This document shows positions 9,349-17,574 of a stretch of DNA of 64,000 nucleotides, piece after piece (the stretch's first letter is position 1; each line of letters begins with the position of its first letter). A program made the translations under genes and the position numbers. The DNA lies in the NCBI RefSeq assembly GCF_019024325.1, contig NZ_JAFNJS010000001.1, forward strand, positions 558,001 to 622,000, written 5' to 3'. A model generated the notes under the pieces. That model saw only the letters and a program-made list of their open reading frames with translations, was not told the DNA's origin and did no database searches. This DNA comes from Falsiroseomonas tokyonensis. GTDB taxonomy: Bacteria; Pseudomonadota; Alphaproteobacteria; Acetobacterales; Acetobacteraceae.

Positions 9349-10821
9349 TCAGGCGCCGGCGGAAATGGTCGCCGCCCGCGGCACCAAGCCTTCGCGCTGC
9401 GCCGTCAGCAAAGCGCGCATCAGGCCGCGCAGCCGCACCGGATCCGGCCGCGCCGCCGCATCCGGCGCGAGTTCCACCACCAGCAGAACCGGCCGCGCGG
9501 TGCCGCCGCGCAGCGCGGACAGGGCCTGCGCCAGGCGGGCGCGCAGGCCATCGCCGGCGGGCGCGCCGTCGCGCCAGGCAGCAACCGCGACCATCGGCCG
9601 CCCGGCCTCCTGCCGCACCTGCCAGTCCACGCCCGGCTCCCGCAGGGCGAAGGTCAGCGCCTCGTCGTCCGCGATGCCGGCGGCCAGCCGCCGCGCCGCA
9701 GCCACGGCGGACCAATTGGCCGCCGGCGCGAAGGCCAACAGCCGGGCGGAGGCCGTCGCGCCGGCGCAGCGCAGCACCAGCCCCTCCGCCTCGCAGCCCT
9801 CCGGCGCGGCCAGCGCCACCGCCTCCGCCTGCGGCGCCGGCACGCCGGCATCCAGCCGCCCCGCCGCCAGCGGTCCCGCCGCGCCCAGCCCGACCGCCAG
9901 CGCGGCCGCGCCCAGTGCGAGGGCCGGGCGCGCCGGGGCCTGGCGCGGCGGCGCTGAGGCCACCGGCACGCTGGCATCCTGCCGGAAGGGCAGGCCGGCC
10001 AGCACCAGCAGCAGCAGCACGACGGAAAAGAACACCCAGCCATAGATCAGGTGGTCCGCCGCCGCCGCCTCCGCACTTCCCAGGTGATGGCCCAGCAGCA
10101 CGATGCCCAGCGCGCGGATGCCATTGGCCAGGATGGGCACCACAACCGCCAGCAGCAGCACCAGCAGCCGCCGCCCCGGGCTGCGGAACATGACCAGCGC
10201 ATAGAGCGCGCCGAAAGCGATGGTCGCGATCAGGAAGCGCAGCCCGGCGCAGGCCTCGGCCACCAGGAAGGTGCCGGCCGGGATCTCGATGACCAGGCCA
10301 TCGGCGTAGAAGGGAATGCCCAGCAGCCGCAGCCCGGCCAGGATCATCCGCAGCGTCACATCCTGCAGGAAGGGCGTGGCGAACTCGCCGAAGGGCACCA
10401 GGAAGATCAGATAGGCCAGCGGCGCCGCCATGGCCAAGGCGATGCGCCAGCCGAGCACCGCCAGCACCAGCACCCAGGCCAGGCCAACCAGCGCGAATTG
10501 GCGCCCCTCCATGATGCCCAGCCGTTCCGCCACCAGCCAGGCCAGCGCGGCGCCCAGCGCGGGCAGCGCCAGCACCAGGGAAGGCGCCGGCCGCAGCTGC
10601 ACCAGCCGGGCGCGGCGCTGCCAGGCCAGCCAGGCCGCGATCGGCAGCACCAGCCAGCAATGGCCATAGGCGGCGGAGCGGTCCCAGGTCGCGACCGCGG
10701 CCTCGACCTCCGCCCGGAACAGCAGGCCCAGCGCCAGCAGGCCGAGGCCGAGCCCTGCCAGCGGCAGCGCCCAGCCACCGGCCTGGAGGGTGGCGGGGCG
10801 GGCCGGCAGGGTGACGTTCAT
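9349..10821 (-). CDS. xrtA: exosortase A with long C-terminal extension
   Basis: A 490-residue multi-pass membrane transpeptidase that processes PEP-CTERM proteins. About eight hydrophobic helices occupy residues 15-280. The catalytic triad positions are visible: Cys191 in AEACAGLRF, Arg236 in ANGIRAL, and His257 in DHLIYGWVFF. Residues ~290-490 form an extra region containing a further hydrophobic helix and a periplasmic domain (EGCEAEGLVLRC, PAANWSAVAAARRLAAG). This position corresponds to the EpsI-like part fused to many XrtA proteins, although the sequence is divergent. The ATG overlaps the stop of the upstream sugar transferase by 4 bases, making it the last gene of the nine-gene operon. 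Confidence 0.92.
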   Translation of the reverse strand: MNVTLPARPATLQAGGWALPLAGLGLGLLALGLLFRAEVEAAVATWDRSAAYGHCWLVLPIAAWLAWQRRARLVQLRPAPSLVLALPALGAALAWLVAERLGIMEGRQFALVGLAWVLVLAVLGWRIALAMAAPLAYLIFLVPFGEFATPFLQDVTLRMILAGLRLLGIPFYADGLVIEIPAGTFLVAEACAGLRFLIATIAFGALYALVMFRSPGRRLLVLLLAVVVPILANGIRALGIVLLGHHLGSAEAAAADHLIYGWVFFSVVLLLLVLAGLPFRQDASVPVASAPPRQAPARPALALGAAALAVGLGAAGPLAAGRLDAGVPAPQAEAVALAAPEGCEAEGLVLRCAGATASARLLAFAPAANWSAVAAARRLAAGIADDEALTFALREPGVDWQVRQEAGRPMVAVAAWRDGAPAGDGLRARLAQALSALRGGTARPVLLVVELAPDAAARPDPVRLRGLMRALLTAQREGLVPRAATISAGA

Positions 10822-12044
10822 GCCGCCACCCGCACCCGTGGCACTGGCAGCACCGCATCCAGCCGCCGCAGCGTGGCGCGCCAGTCATGCGCTTCCGTCA
10901 CCGCGCTGCGCGCACGCGCGCCGAGGCCGGGATGGCGGCCGGCGAGCACGCCGCGCAGCGCCTCCGCCATCGCTTCGGCATCTTCCGCCACCAGGATGTC
11001 GCGGCCCGGCAGGGCGCGCACGCCCTCGAAGGCCTCGGGGCTGGCGACGACGGGGCGGGCCATGGCCATCGCCTCCAGCACCTTGTTCTGGATGCCGCGG
11101 GCGATGCGCAGCGGCGCGACCGCGCAGGCGGCATGCGCGATCCAGGGCTGGATGCGCGGCACGGCGCCGGCCACATGCACGCCAGGCAGCGCGGCCAGCG
11201 CGCGCACCGCCGGTGCCGGATTGGCACCGACGATATGGAATTCCACGCCCGGCAGGTCGGCCAGCAGCGGCATCACCTGGGTGGCGAACCAGCTGACCGC
11301 CTCGATATTCGGGCGGTAGTCCATGGTGCCGGTGAAGACGATGGGACGGCTGCCGGCGGCATAGGGGCTTTGGGTCGGCTGCGACGGATCGAAGGCGGAG
11401 AGGTCGACGCCGTTGTCCACATGGTCCACCCGCGCCGCCACCTCCGGCGCCATGCCGCGGAACTGCGCGGCCTCGGCGGCGGAGACGAGGAGCGTGCGAT
11501 CGAAGGCCGCGGCGGCGCGGCGTTCGAAGGCGCGCAGCGTCCGCGCCTCCCGCGCCCAGACCTGGCGCATCGGCGGTTTTGCGTCTGCTGCATAGGCGCG
11601 CCATTTTTCGGAATCGACATCGACCATGTCGAGCACGCGGACCGTGCCTTCGCGCTGCGCCTCCGTGCCCATGACGTAGGGCGCCATGGCGGAGGAATAG
11701 ACGAAGATCGCCTGGTGCTGCCGCGTGGCGAGCTGCGCCTGGGTCCAGTCCCACAGCCCCTGTTCATGGAACCAGCCGAGGCTGAGCGGCAGGCCCGGCC
11801 GGCAGCGCAGCAGCGCGCGCACAGCGGCCTGGCGGCGGCTGCCGGTCTCGCGCACTTCCACGCTGGCGCAGCGCGCCTGCAGCACCGGCAGGTGGCGCAG
11901 GTCGGCCGGGTCGTCGACCAGGCAGCCGAGGTCGATGTCCCAGCTCTCCGCCAGCCGGTCCAGCATGTGCCAGGCGCGAATCTTGTCGCCCTTGTCGGGC
12001 GGATAGGGGATGCGGTGGCACAGGAACAGCAGGCGCGGGCGCAT
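10818..12044 (-). CDS. XrtA/PEP-CTERM-associated glycosyltransferase (TIGR03087-like)
   Basis: A 408-residue GT-B type glycosyltransferase that builds the exopolysaccharide on the cytoplasmic face. The N-terminus LLFLCHRIPYPPDKGDKIR is characteristic of the exosortase-associated sugar-transferase family. DMVDVDSEKW and VDNGVDLSAFDP follow, then the C-terminal donor-binding half (VFTGTMDYRPNIEAV, ARGIQNKVLEAMAMARPVVA). Its ATG shares one base with the upstream FemAB stop (TGATG), and its stop overlaps the xrtA start. Donor and acceptor sugars are unknown. Confidence 0.9.
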   Translation of the reverse strand: MRPRLLFLCHRIPYPPDKGDKIRAWHMLDRLAESWDIDLGCLVDDPADLRHLPVLQARCASVEVRETGSRRQAAVRALLRCRPGLPLSLGWFHEQGLWDWTQAQLATRQHQAIFVYSSAMAPYVMGTEAQREGTVRVLDMVDVDSEKWRAYAADAKPPMRQVWAREARTLRAFERRAAAAFDRTLLVSAAEAAQFRGMAPEVAARVDHVDNGVDLSAFDPSQPTQSPYAAGSRPIVFTGTMDYRPNIEAVSWFATQVMPLLADLPGVEFHIVGANPAPAVRALAALPGVHVAGAVPRIQPWIAHAACAVAPLRIARGIQNKVLEAMAMARPVVASPEAFEGVRALPGRDILVAEDAEAMAEALRGVLAGRHPGLGARARSAVTEAHDWRATLRRLDAVLPVPRVRVAA

Positions 12045-13075
12045 CAGCCGAGACCCCGCACGATCTGCGGCCCGATCAGATTCGCCACCTGCAGCGGCAG
12101 CCGCCGCCAGGCCGCGATCATCAGCTTGAACTTCGGGTTGGCCGGATTGTTTTCCGCCAGCCGCGCGCCCTGCCGCAGCTGGTAGCAGTAGTGCAGCGGC
12201 TGCGCCTCAAAACCCCAGTTGCGCTTGAAGTCGAAGGCGCCACTGCCGGCCTTGCTTCGGCCGAAGTCGAAGATCCGCGCGCCACGTTCCGCGCCCGCGC
12301 GGCGCATCACTTCCCAGTAGAGAAAATCGTTGCCCGCGAGGCCGCGCGCCGCCGGCGTGCCGCCACCGTAATAGGGCAGCACCTCGTCGCGGAAGTGGAA
12401 GTTCAGCACGGCGGCAACAGGACGATCCTCGTGCAGCACCGTGGTGACATCATGCGCATCCGGAAAGGCCTCGCCCAGGATGCGAAAATACTTTTCGGAG
12501 AAGACGGGCGTGCCAAGCGCATGGACCATGCGCGCATAGACATGGTGCAGCGTGCGCGTGTCGGTGTTGGAGATGCTGCGCAGGCCGTTGGAGATTCCCT
12601 TGCGCACCATGGCGCGCTGCTTGCGCGGAATCGCCTTCATGTCCGCCTCGGCATCACCGGTGATGGCGCGCCGAAAGGTGTGATGCAGCGCGGGGCGCTC
12701 GTCCCAGCCGGCATCGGCCGCGTCGCGGCGGCGGAATTCCAGGCTGGGCACGCCGGTGCGGCGCATCAGGTCCATGGCGTGGGATTCGAGCGCCGCGGCG
12801 GCTTCCGGCGTCGCCGCCACCGGGCCGCCATAGACGCAGAAGGGCGTCGAGATCAGCGCATCGCCGAAGAGCAGCGTCTTCATCCGCGCCAGCGGCAGCA
12901 CGCCGGTGATGGCGCCATCCTGCTCGGCATAGGCGTAATGCGTGGCGTGGCCGAAGGCGCGCTCGATCACCTGGCGCCAGGGCGCCAGGTGGAAGAAGGT
13001 CGCTTCCGGCATGCGATGGACAAAATCGTCCCAGGCGGCGCTGGCGCCGTCCTGAAGCTCGATGATCCGCACCAT
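12044..13075 (-). CDS. FemAB-family protein of the XrtA system (TIGR03019-like)
   Basis: A 343-residue cytoplasmic protein of the FemAB/GNAT fold. It is thought to transfer an aminoacyl or acyl group to the glycan or a lipid-linked precursor. Visible stretches are ATFFHLAPWRQVIERAFGH near the N-terminus, FSEKYFRILGEAFPDAHDV in the middle, and the signature GNDFLYWEVMRRA...IFDFGRSKAGSG near the end. The start at 13075 places the gene 2 bases after the deacetylase stop. Longer in-frame starts would overlap the deacetylase. Its substrate is not known in any detail. Confidence 0.88.
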   Translation of the reverse strand: MVRIIELQDGASAAWDDFVHRMPEATFFHLAPWRQVIERAFGHATHYAYAEQDGAITGVLPLARMKTLLFGDALISTPFCVYGGPVAATPEAAAALESHAMDLMRRTGVPSLEFRRRDAADAGWDERPALHHTFRRAITGDAEADMKAIPRKQRAMVRKGISNGLRSISNTDTRTLHHVYARMVHALGTPVFSEKYFRILGEAFPDAHDVTTVLHEDRPVAAVLNFHFRDEVLPYYGGGTPAARGLAGNDFLYWEVMRRAGAERGARIFDFGRSKAGSGAFDFKRNWGFEAQPLHYCYQLRQGARLAENNPANPKFKLMIAAWRRLPLQVANLIGPQIVRGLG

Positions 13076-13077
13076 GC

Positions 13078-14004
13078 TCACCCCGCCATCGCGCGCAGCT
13101 TCGCGGGCATCGCGGGCTCGGCGAGCTCCGCCGCGAAGACATCGGACATGCTGCCCCAGGCGAAGTCGCGCAGCAGGCGATCCAGCCGCGCGCCCATGCT
13201 CTGCAACCCGGTATAGTGGCGGAAGCGCGACAGCGGCTTCGCCTGCCAGACGCGCGGCTGTTCCGGATCCAGCTCCCAGGGATGGAAGTAGAAGATGCCG
13301 CGCCTTGCCTCCACCCGGTTCACCCGCAGCAGCCCGGCCTGGAACAGCCGGTAGGGCGCCAGGCGGAACCAGCCGCCGCCTGAACAAGGCAGCGAACGGC
13401 CGAAGGCGCGCACCGTGGTCATCGGCAGTTCCAGCACGCCGTCCGGATGCGGCCGGTGCGGGCCGCGCGGTGCGTCCGGCGCGCCGTACAGGTCGTGCTT
13501 CACCGGGAAGATGGAGGAGGAATAGCCATAGCCCTCCTCCGCCAGCACCGCATGCGCCCAGGGGGTGTGCGGGCCGATCGAGAAGGTCGGCGCGCGATAG
13601 CCGCGCACGGCGACGCCACCGGCATCCTCCAGCAGCAGGCGCGCGCGGCGTATATCGGCCCGGAAGGCCTCGGCGCCGATCAGGTCCACCCGCTCATGCC
13701 CATGGCCGTGGCTGGCGAGCTCGTGGCCCGCATCGACGATGCGGCGCACCAGCTGCGGGTAGCGCTGCGCCACCCAGCCCAGGGTGAAGAAGGTGCCGCG
13801 CACGCCAGCCTCGGCGAAGCGTTCCAGCACCTGTTCCGTATTCGCCTCCACCCGGCAGGACAGATAGTCCCATTCGGCGCGCGGAATCGCTTCCGCGAAG
13901 GCCTGCACCTGGAACCAGTCCTCCACGTCGACGCTCATCGCGTTGCGCAGCCCGTTCTCTCGGAACCGGATGCTGCGCGATGCCGTGTTCAGCGATGCGT
14001 TCAT
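13078..14004 (-). CDS. XrtA-system polysaccharide deacetylase (TIGR03006-like)
   Basis: A 308-residue NodB-fold carbohydrate esterase that probably removes N-acetyl groups from the exopolysaccharide. It shows NAMSVDVEDWFQVQAF (catalytic/metal Asp), GTFFTLGWVAQRYP, the metal-binding histidines of ELASHGHGHERV, RGYRAPTFSIG, and the C-terminal GIFYFHPWELDPEQPR. The ATG at 14004 overlaps the ATPase stop by 4 bases. No signal peptide is evident, as is usual for this subfamily. Confidence 0.92.
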   Translation of the reverse strand: MNASLNTASRSIRFRENGLRNAMSVDVEDWFQVQAFAEAIPRAEWDYLSCRVEANTEQVLERFAEAGVRGTFFTLGWVAQRYPQLVRRIVDAGHELASHGHGHERVDLIGAEAFRADIRRARLLLEDAGGVAVRGYRAPTFSIGPHTPWAHAVLAEEGYGYSSSIFPVKHDLYGAPDAPRGPHRPHPDGVLELPMTTVRAFGRSLPCSGGGWFRLAPYRLFQAGLLRVNRVEARRGIFYFHPWELDPEQPRVWQAKPLSRFRHYTGLQSMGARLDRLLRDFAWGSMSDVFAAELAEPAMPAKLRAMAG

Positions 14005-14969
14005 CGATGCGCCCTCCGCCCGCCGCCGAACAGCTCGGCCATCTGCTGGAACACCCGCTCCCGCCGCGCCGTCAGGCTCTCCAGCGCCTCGACGCGGCCT
14101 TCGATCTCCCGCAGCACCGCGCCGGCCTCGGGCGCCGGCATGCCGAAGACCTGCGCCGCCATGCCTCCGCCCAGATCCTCCTCCAGCTCGATCGCCGTCG
14201 CCTCGACCAGCTGCGTGGTCAGCACCGTCGCGCGTTCCAGCGCGGCGCCGAGCAGCACGCGGGAACATAGGCGGTTGATGCGGCGGGGAATGCCCTCGCT
14301 GTGCTGGTGCACCAGGTCCAGCGCCGCGCCTTCCCAGCGCGGATGATCCAGCCAGCCCACCGCGCGCATGCGGTGTTCGACATAGGCATGGGTCTCCTCG
14401 CGGGACAGCGCGCCCAGGTGGTAGCAGGCCAGCACGCGCTGGCGCAGCTGGTCCAGATCCGGGCTCGCCAGCGTGCGGCGCAGCTGCGGCTGGCCGAGCA
14501 GGATGGTCTGCATCGGCGCCTGGCCGCCCTCCGTCACATTGGAGAGCATGCGCAGTTCCTCCAGCGCCGGCGGCGCCAGGCCCTGCGCCTCGTCGACGAT
14601 CAGCAGGAAGCGCCGTTCCCCGCTGCGCAGCGCCGCGGTGATCCCGCGCAGCACGGCGGCCTTGTTGCCCTCCGGCTCCGCGCCGAAGGCATCGGCCACC
14701 AGCCGCAGCAGGTCGTCGCCCTGCACCTGGGTGGTGCTGACGCGCGCCACGGCGAAGCCGGTGGGGTCGAGCTGGCCGCACAGCCGCTCCACCAGCGTCG
14801 TCTTGCCGGCACCGACCTCGCCGGTGACCACGACGAAGCCTTCCCGCTGCGCGATGCCGTAGAGCAGATGCGCATAGGCGCGCGCATGCACGGAGCTTTC
14901 GTAGAACAGCCTGGCATCCGGCGTCATCTGGAATGGATGCGCCCGGAAGCCGTAGATCTCGCCTAGCAT
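14001..14969 (-). CDS. XrtA-system ExeA-like ATPase (TIGR03015-like)
   Basis: A 322-residue AAA ATPase. Near the start YGFRAHPFQMTPDARLFYES is typical of ExeA/GspA-type ATPases. Walker A is GEVGAGKTT (50-58) and Walker B is FLLIVDEAQ. The middle shows LLGQPQLRRTLA, QLRQRVLACYHLG and the sensor-like GIPRRINRLCSR. The C-terminal 60 residues look coiled-coil (REIEGRVEALESLTARRERV). It probably energises export or assembly at the inner membrane, but its precise task in XrtA loci is unknown. It overlaps the deacetylase start and follows the outer-membrane protein gene. Confidence 0.9.
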   Translation of the reverse strand: MLGEIYGFRAHPFQMTPDARLFYESSVHARAYAHLLYGIAQREGFVVVTGEVGAGKTTLVERLCGQLDPTGFAVARVSTTQVQGDDLLRLVADAFGAEPEGNKAAVLRGITAALRSGERRFLLIVDEAQGLAPPALEELRMLSNVTEGGQAPMQTILLGQPQLRRTLASPDLDQLRQRVLACYHLGALSREETHAYVEHRMRAVGWLDHPRWEGAALDLVHQHSEGIPRRINRLCSRVLLGAALERATVLTTQLVEATAIELEEDLGGGMAAQVFGMPAPEAGAVLREIEGRVEALESLTARRERVFQQMAELFGGGRRAHR

Positions 14970-14978
14970 CGCGGGCTC

Positions 14979-16676
14979 CTAGAAGGTTTGCCGAAGACCG
15001 ATGAGGATGTAGTTCTGCGTGGCGGTCTGGTTGCTGCCGGCGGTCTCGCGCCGGCTGCTGGCCAGCTGCAGGGTCAGCGCCGTGCGCTCCCGCAGCTGGT
15101 GCACGAAGGTCAGGCTGGCGCTCATCGTCGTGCCATCGCCGCCCAGGTCGCTGCTGCTGCGGCCGTATTGCAGGAAGGCGATGGCATCAGTCGCCGGCGT
15201 CAGCGCATGCGACCAGGTGAAGCTGCCGGAGGTGCCGCGCTGTGCGAAGGCGGTGCCGCCCTGCGCCACGGAAACCGGCGTCCGCTCCTCCTGCGTCACG
15301 GTCAGGGCGAAGATGTCGCGCGGCCAGGTCTGCACGATGGCAGCGGAGGCGCTGCGCACGCGTGAAAGGCTGTTCTGCGTGCCGAGGAAGGACCCGCTGA
15401 AGGGTCGCACCACCGGCAGGCCGGTCGAGAGGTCGATCGGATTGCCGAACTGGTCGAGCGAGGTGGTGGACAGCAGGTCCGCCGCATCCAGCGCGGAACT
15501 GCTCAGCTTTTCGCCATAACGCGCCGAGACGCGGGTACGCCCGCCAACGGCGATGCTCGCATCCACCGAAAGCGAATTGAACCCGTCGCGCCGGCCGTAG
15601 CGCACCGTCATCCTGCTGGATTCGGAAAAGTCGAACCGCGCGCCGACGGCCCAGACCGGTTCGCTGATGTCGATTCCCGGCGTGCCGGCGAAGCGCTGCT
15701 GCTCGTAGCCGCCTTCCACCAGCAGGGCGACGCCGCGCAGGATGGCGTAGCGTGCCTCCACCGTGCCGATGCGGCGATAGGCGCCGTCCAGCACGCCGTC
15801 GCCGATATAGGAGGTGGCTTCCAGCCGCCCTTCCATCGCCAGCCGGCCGAAATCCGGGCCGGTGCGCACCACGGCATAGCCCTGATGCGCGGTGAAGGAC
15901 TGCGTCACATCGCCGCGCCGCAGGCCCTGCCCGGCGAGACCCGGCTGCAGCGCCAGCGCGCCATCGCCGCCGGACTGGTCGACCGACTGGAAGGCATAGC
16001 CGATCTGCGCCGTCGCAGTGTCGCCGAAGCGCTGCACGATATAGGGCGAGACCTGGAAGCTGGTGGTCTGCAGGCGGTCGCCCTCTTCCGCCACCGCATT
16101 GGATTCGGGCGCGAAGCCGCCCGTGACGCTCTGCACGGAGGATGCGCCGCGCACGTCGAGATAGACCCGGCCCGGCACCAGGCTGGCCAGCGCCTGGCCG
16201 TTGAAATTGTGGTCGAGCCGGTCCTCGTTGCGGTTCTCCGCATGGAAGCGCGCGCTGGGCGCATAGCTCAGCACGCCCTGCAGCCGCGCCGTATCCGCCG
16301 AGATGGCGACGCCGGGCTCGATGGTGGTGAAGACATCGCCGCTCTTGCGGTTGCTGCTCTGGCGCAGGTTGTCCGTCGCCACCGCCTGCACGGACAGGCT
16401 GGGCCGGATCTCCCAGGCGCGGCTCGGCTCCGCGGGCGCGGACGGCACGCCGGTGATGGGGTAGCCGAACTGGCCGAGCCGGATCGGCGGCGCGACGGAG
16501 GTATCCGCCAGGCCGCCGCGTTCCGCGGTGGCACGCGCTTCCGCCGCGGCGCGGACGGAAGGCAGGGATCCGGGGCCGGTCGCATCGGGCAGCGGCGGGC
16601 TGGCGCCCAGCGCCGGGGTCGCGCCCAACGCCAGCAGCAGCGCCAGCGGGCGCGCGCGCAGGGCTTGCTCAGCCAT
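14979..16676 (-). CDS. XrtA-associated outer-membrane beta-barrel protein (TIGR03016-like)
   Basis: A 565-residue protein with a cleavable signal (ARPLALLLALGATPALGA) followed by a long series of alternating amphipathic strands and a terminal aromatic residue (IGLRQTF), the mark of an outer-membrane barrel. Features include LSVQAVATDNLRQSSNRKSG near the barrel start and RYGRRDGFNSLS further on. This family accompanies exosortase A clusters and is assumed to take part in polysaccharide export across the outer membrane. Its start overlaps the stop of the kinase-like gene by 8 bases. Confidence 0.85.
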   Translation of the reverse strand: MAEQALRARPLALLLALGATPALGASPPLPDATGPGSLPSVRAAAEARATAERGGLADTSVAPPIRLGQFGYPITGVPSAPAEPSRAWEIRPSLSVQAVATDNLRQSSNRKSGDVFTTIEPGVAISADTARLQGVLSYAPSARFHAENRNEDRLDHNFNGQALASLVPGRVYLDVRGASSVQSVTGGFAPESNAVAEEGDRLQTTSFQVSPYIVQRFGDTATAQIGYAFQSVDQSGGDGALALQPGLAGQGLRRGDVTQSFTAHQGYAVVRTGPDFGRLAMEGRLEATSYIGDGVLDGAYRRIGTVEARYAILRGVALLVEGGYEQQRFAGTPGIDISEPVWAVGARFDFSESSRMTVRYGRRDGFNSLSVDASIAVGGRTRVSARYGEKLSSSALDAADLLSTTSLDQFGNPIDLSTGLPVVRPFSGSFLGTQNSLSRVRSASAAIVQTWPRDIFALTVTQEERTPVSVAQGGTAFAQRGTSGSFTWSHALTPATDAIAFLQYGRSSSDLGGDGTTMSASLTFVHQLRERTALTLQLASSRRETAGSNQTATQNYILIGLRQTF

Positions 16677-17574
16677 CGGCGGTGGCCGCGGGATCGCCGA
16701 AGCTGTCGTCGCTGGCGACCCGGCTGCGGTTCAGCATCAGCTGCAGCACCGGGCAGGCCTCCAGCACATCCAGCGCGGCTTCCACCGCATCGCGCGGCGT
16801 CGCCTCGGCCTGCACCACCAGCAGCACCTGGCCGACCATGGCGGCCAGCGCCGGGGCATCGCTGGACGCCAGCGCCGCGGGCGTGTCCAGCACCAGCACA
16901 TGCCGCGGCAGCGCCGCCGCCAGCGTCCGCACCGCGGTGGCCAGGGCGGCGCCGCTGGGCGCTGCCTGGCCCGGCAGGCGCGCGCCATACGGCAGGACCG
17001 AAAGCCCGGCGATGGCCGCGGTGCGCAGCAGCAGCGAGACCGGCTGCGACGGATCCTGCGCCAGGGCCCGCAGGCCCGGCGCCTGCGCCAGGCCCAGCCG
17101 TTCCGTCAGCGCCCCGCTGGTGCCATCCACATCCACCAGCAGCACCGGCCGCTCACCGGCCGCGGCCAGGCTGGCGGCCAGGTTCAGGGCGATGAAGCTC
17201 TTCCCCTCCTCCGGCCGCGCGCTGGTCACCATCACCGCCTGCCGCGCGCCGAGTGCGGGACGCATGGGATCGATCGGCGGGATGGCGCGCAGCACCTGGT
17301 GCTGGATCAGCGTCAGTTCCTCCACCAGGCGCGGGCGGATCTCGGCCTGCGGCTCGAAGGCCAGGCCCGCCTCGCGCAGCGCCTCCAGCCCGATGGCGGG
17401 CGGCGGCGCCGCGGGGGGTGCGGTGAAGCTCTCGGCATTGCGCAGCACCTCGCGCAGCACGGGCTCCTGCGGGGCCAGCGCCTCGGCTGCCAGCGTCTCC
17501 GTGGCGCGCAGCGGCCCCATGGCGGCCACGGCGCGTTCCGCCAGGTGGCTGCGCGGTGCGGTCATCCCGGTCAT
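16669..17574 (-). CDS. XrtA-associated tyrosine-kinase-like ATPase, probably degenerate
   Basis: A 301-residue relative of the BY-kinase/ParA-type partner of Wzz chain-length proteins (TIGR03018-like). The order is a variable N-terminus, then VMVTSARPEEGKSFIALNLA (Walker A, with EEGKS in place of the usual GEGKS/T), VLLVDVDGT (Walker A', lacking the common Asp-Leu/Asp-Arg), and HVLVLDTPAAL (Walker B). The C-terminus has no cluster of tyrosines for autophosphorylation. I infer a regulatory ATPase that may have lost kinase activity. It overlaps the chain-length gene by 4 bases. Confidence 0.82.
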   Translation of the reverse strand: MTGMTAPRSHLAERAVAAMGPLRATETLAAEALAPQEPVLREVLRNAESFTAPPAAPPPAIGLEALREAGLAFEPQAEIRPRLVEELTLIQHQVLRAIPPIDPMRPALGARQAVMVTSARPEEGKSFIALNLAASLAAAGERPVLLVDVDGTSGALTERLGLAQAPGLRALAQDPSQPVSLLLRTAAIAGLSVLPYGARLPGQAAPSGAALATAVRTLAAALPRHVLVLDTPAALASSDAPALAAMVGQVLLVVQAEATPRDAVEAALDVLEACPVLQLMLNRSRVASDDSFGDPAATADG

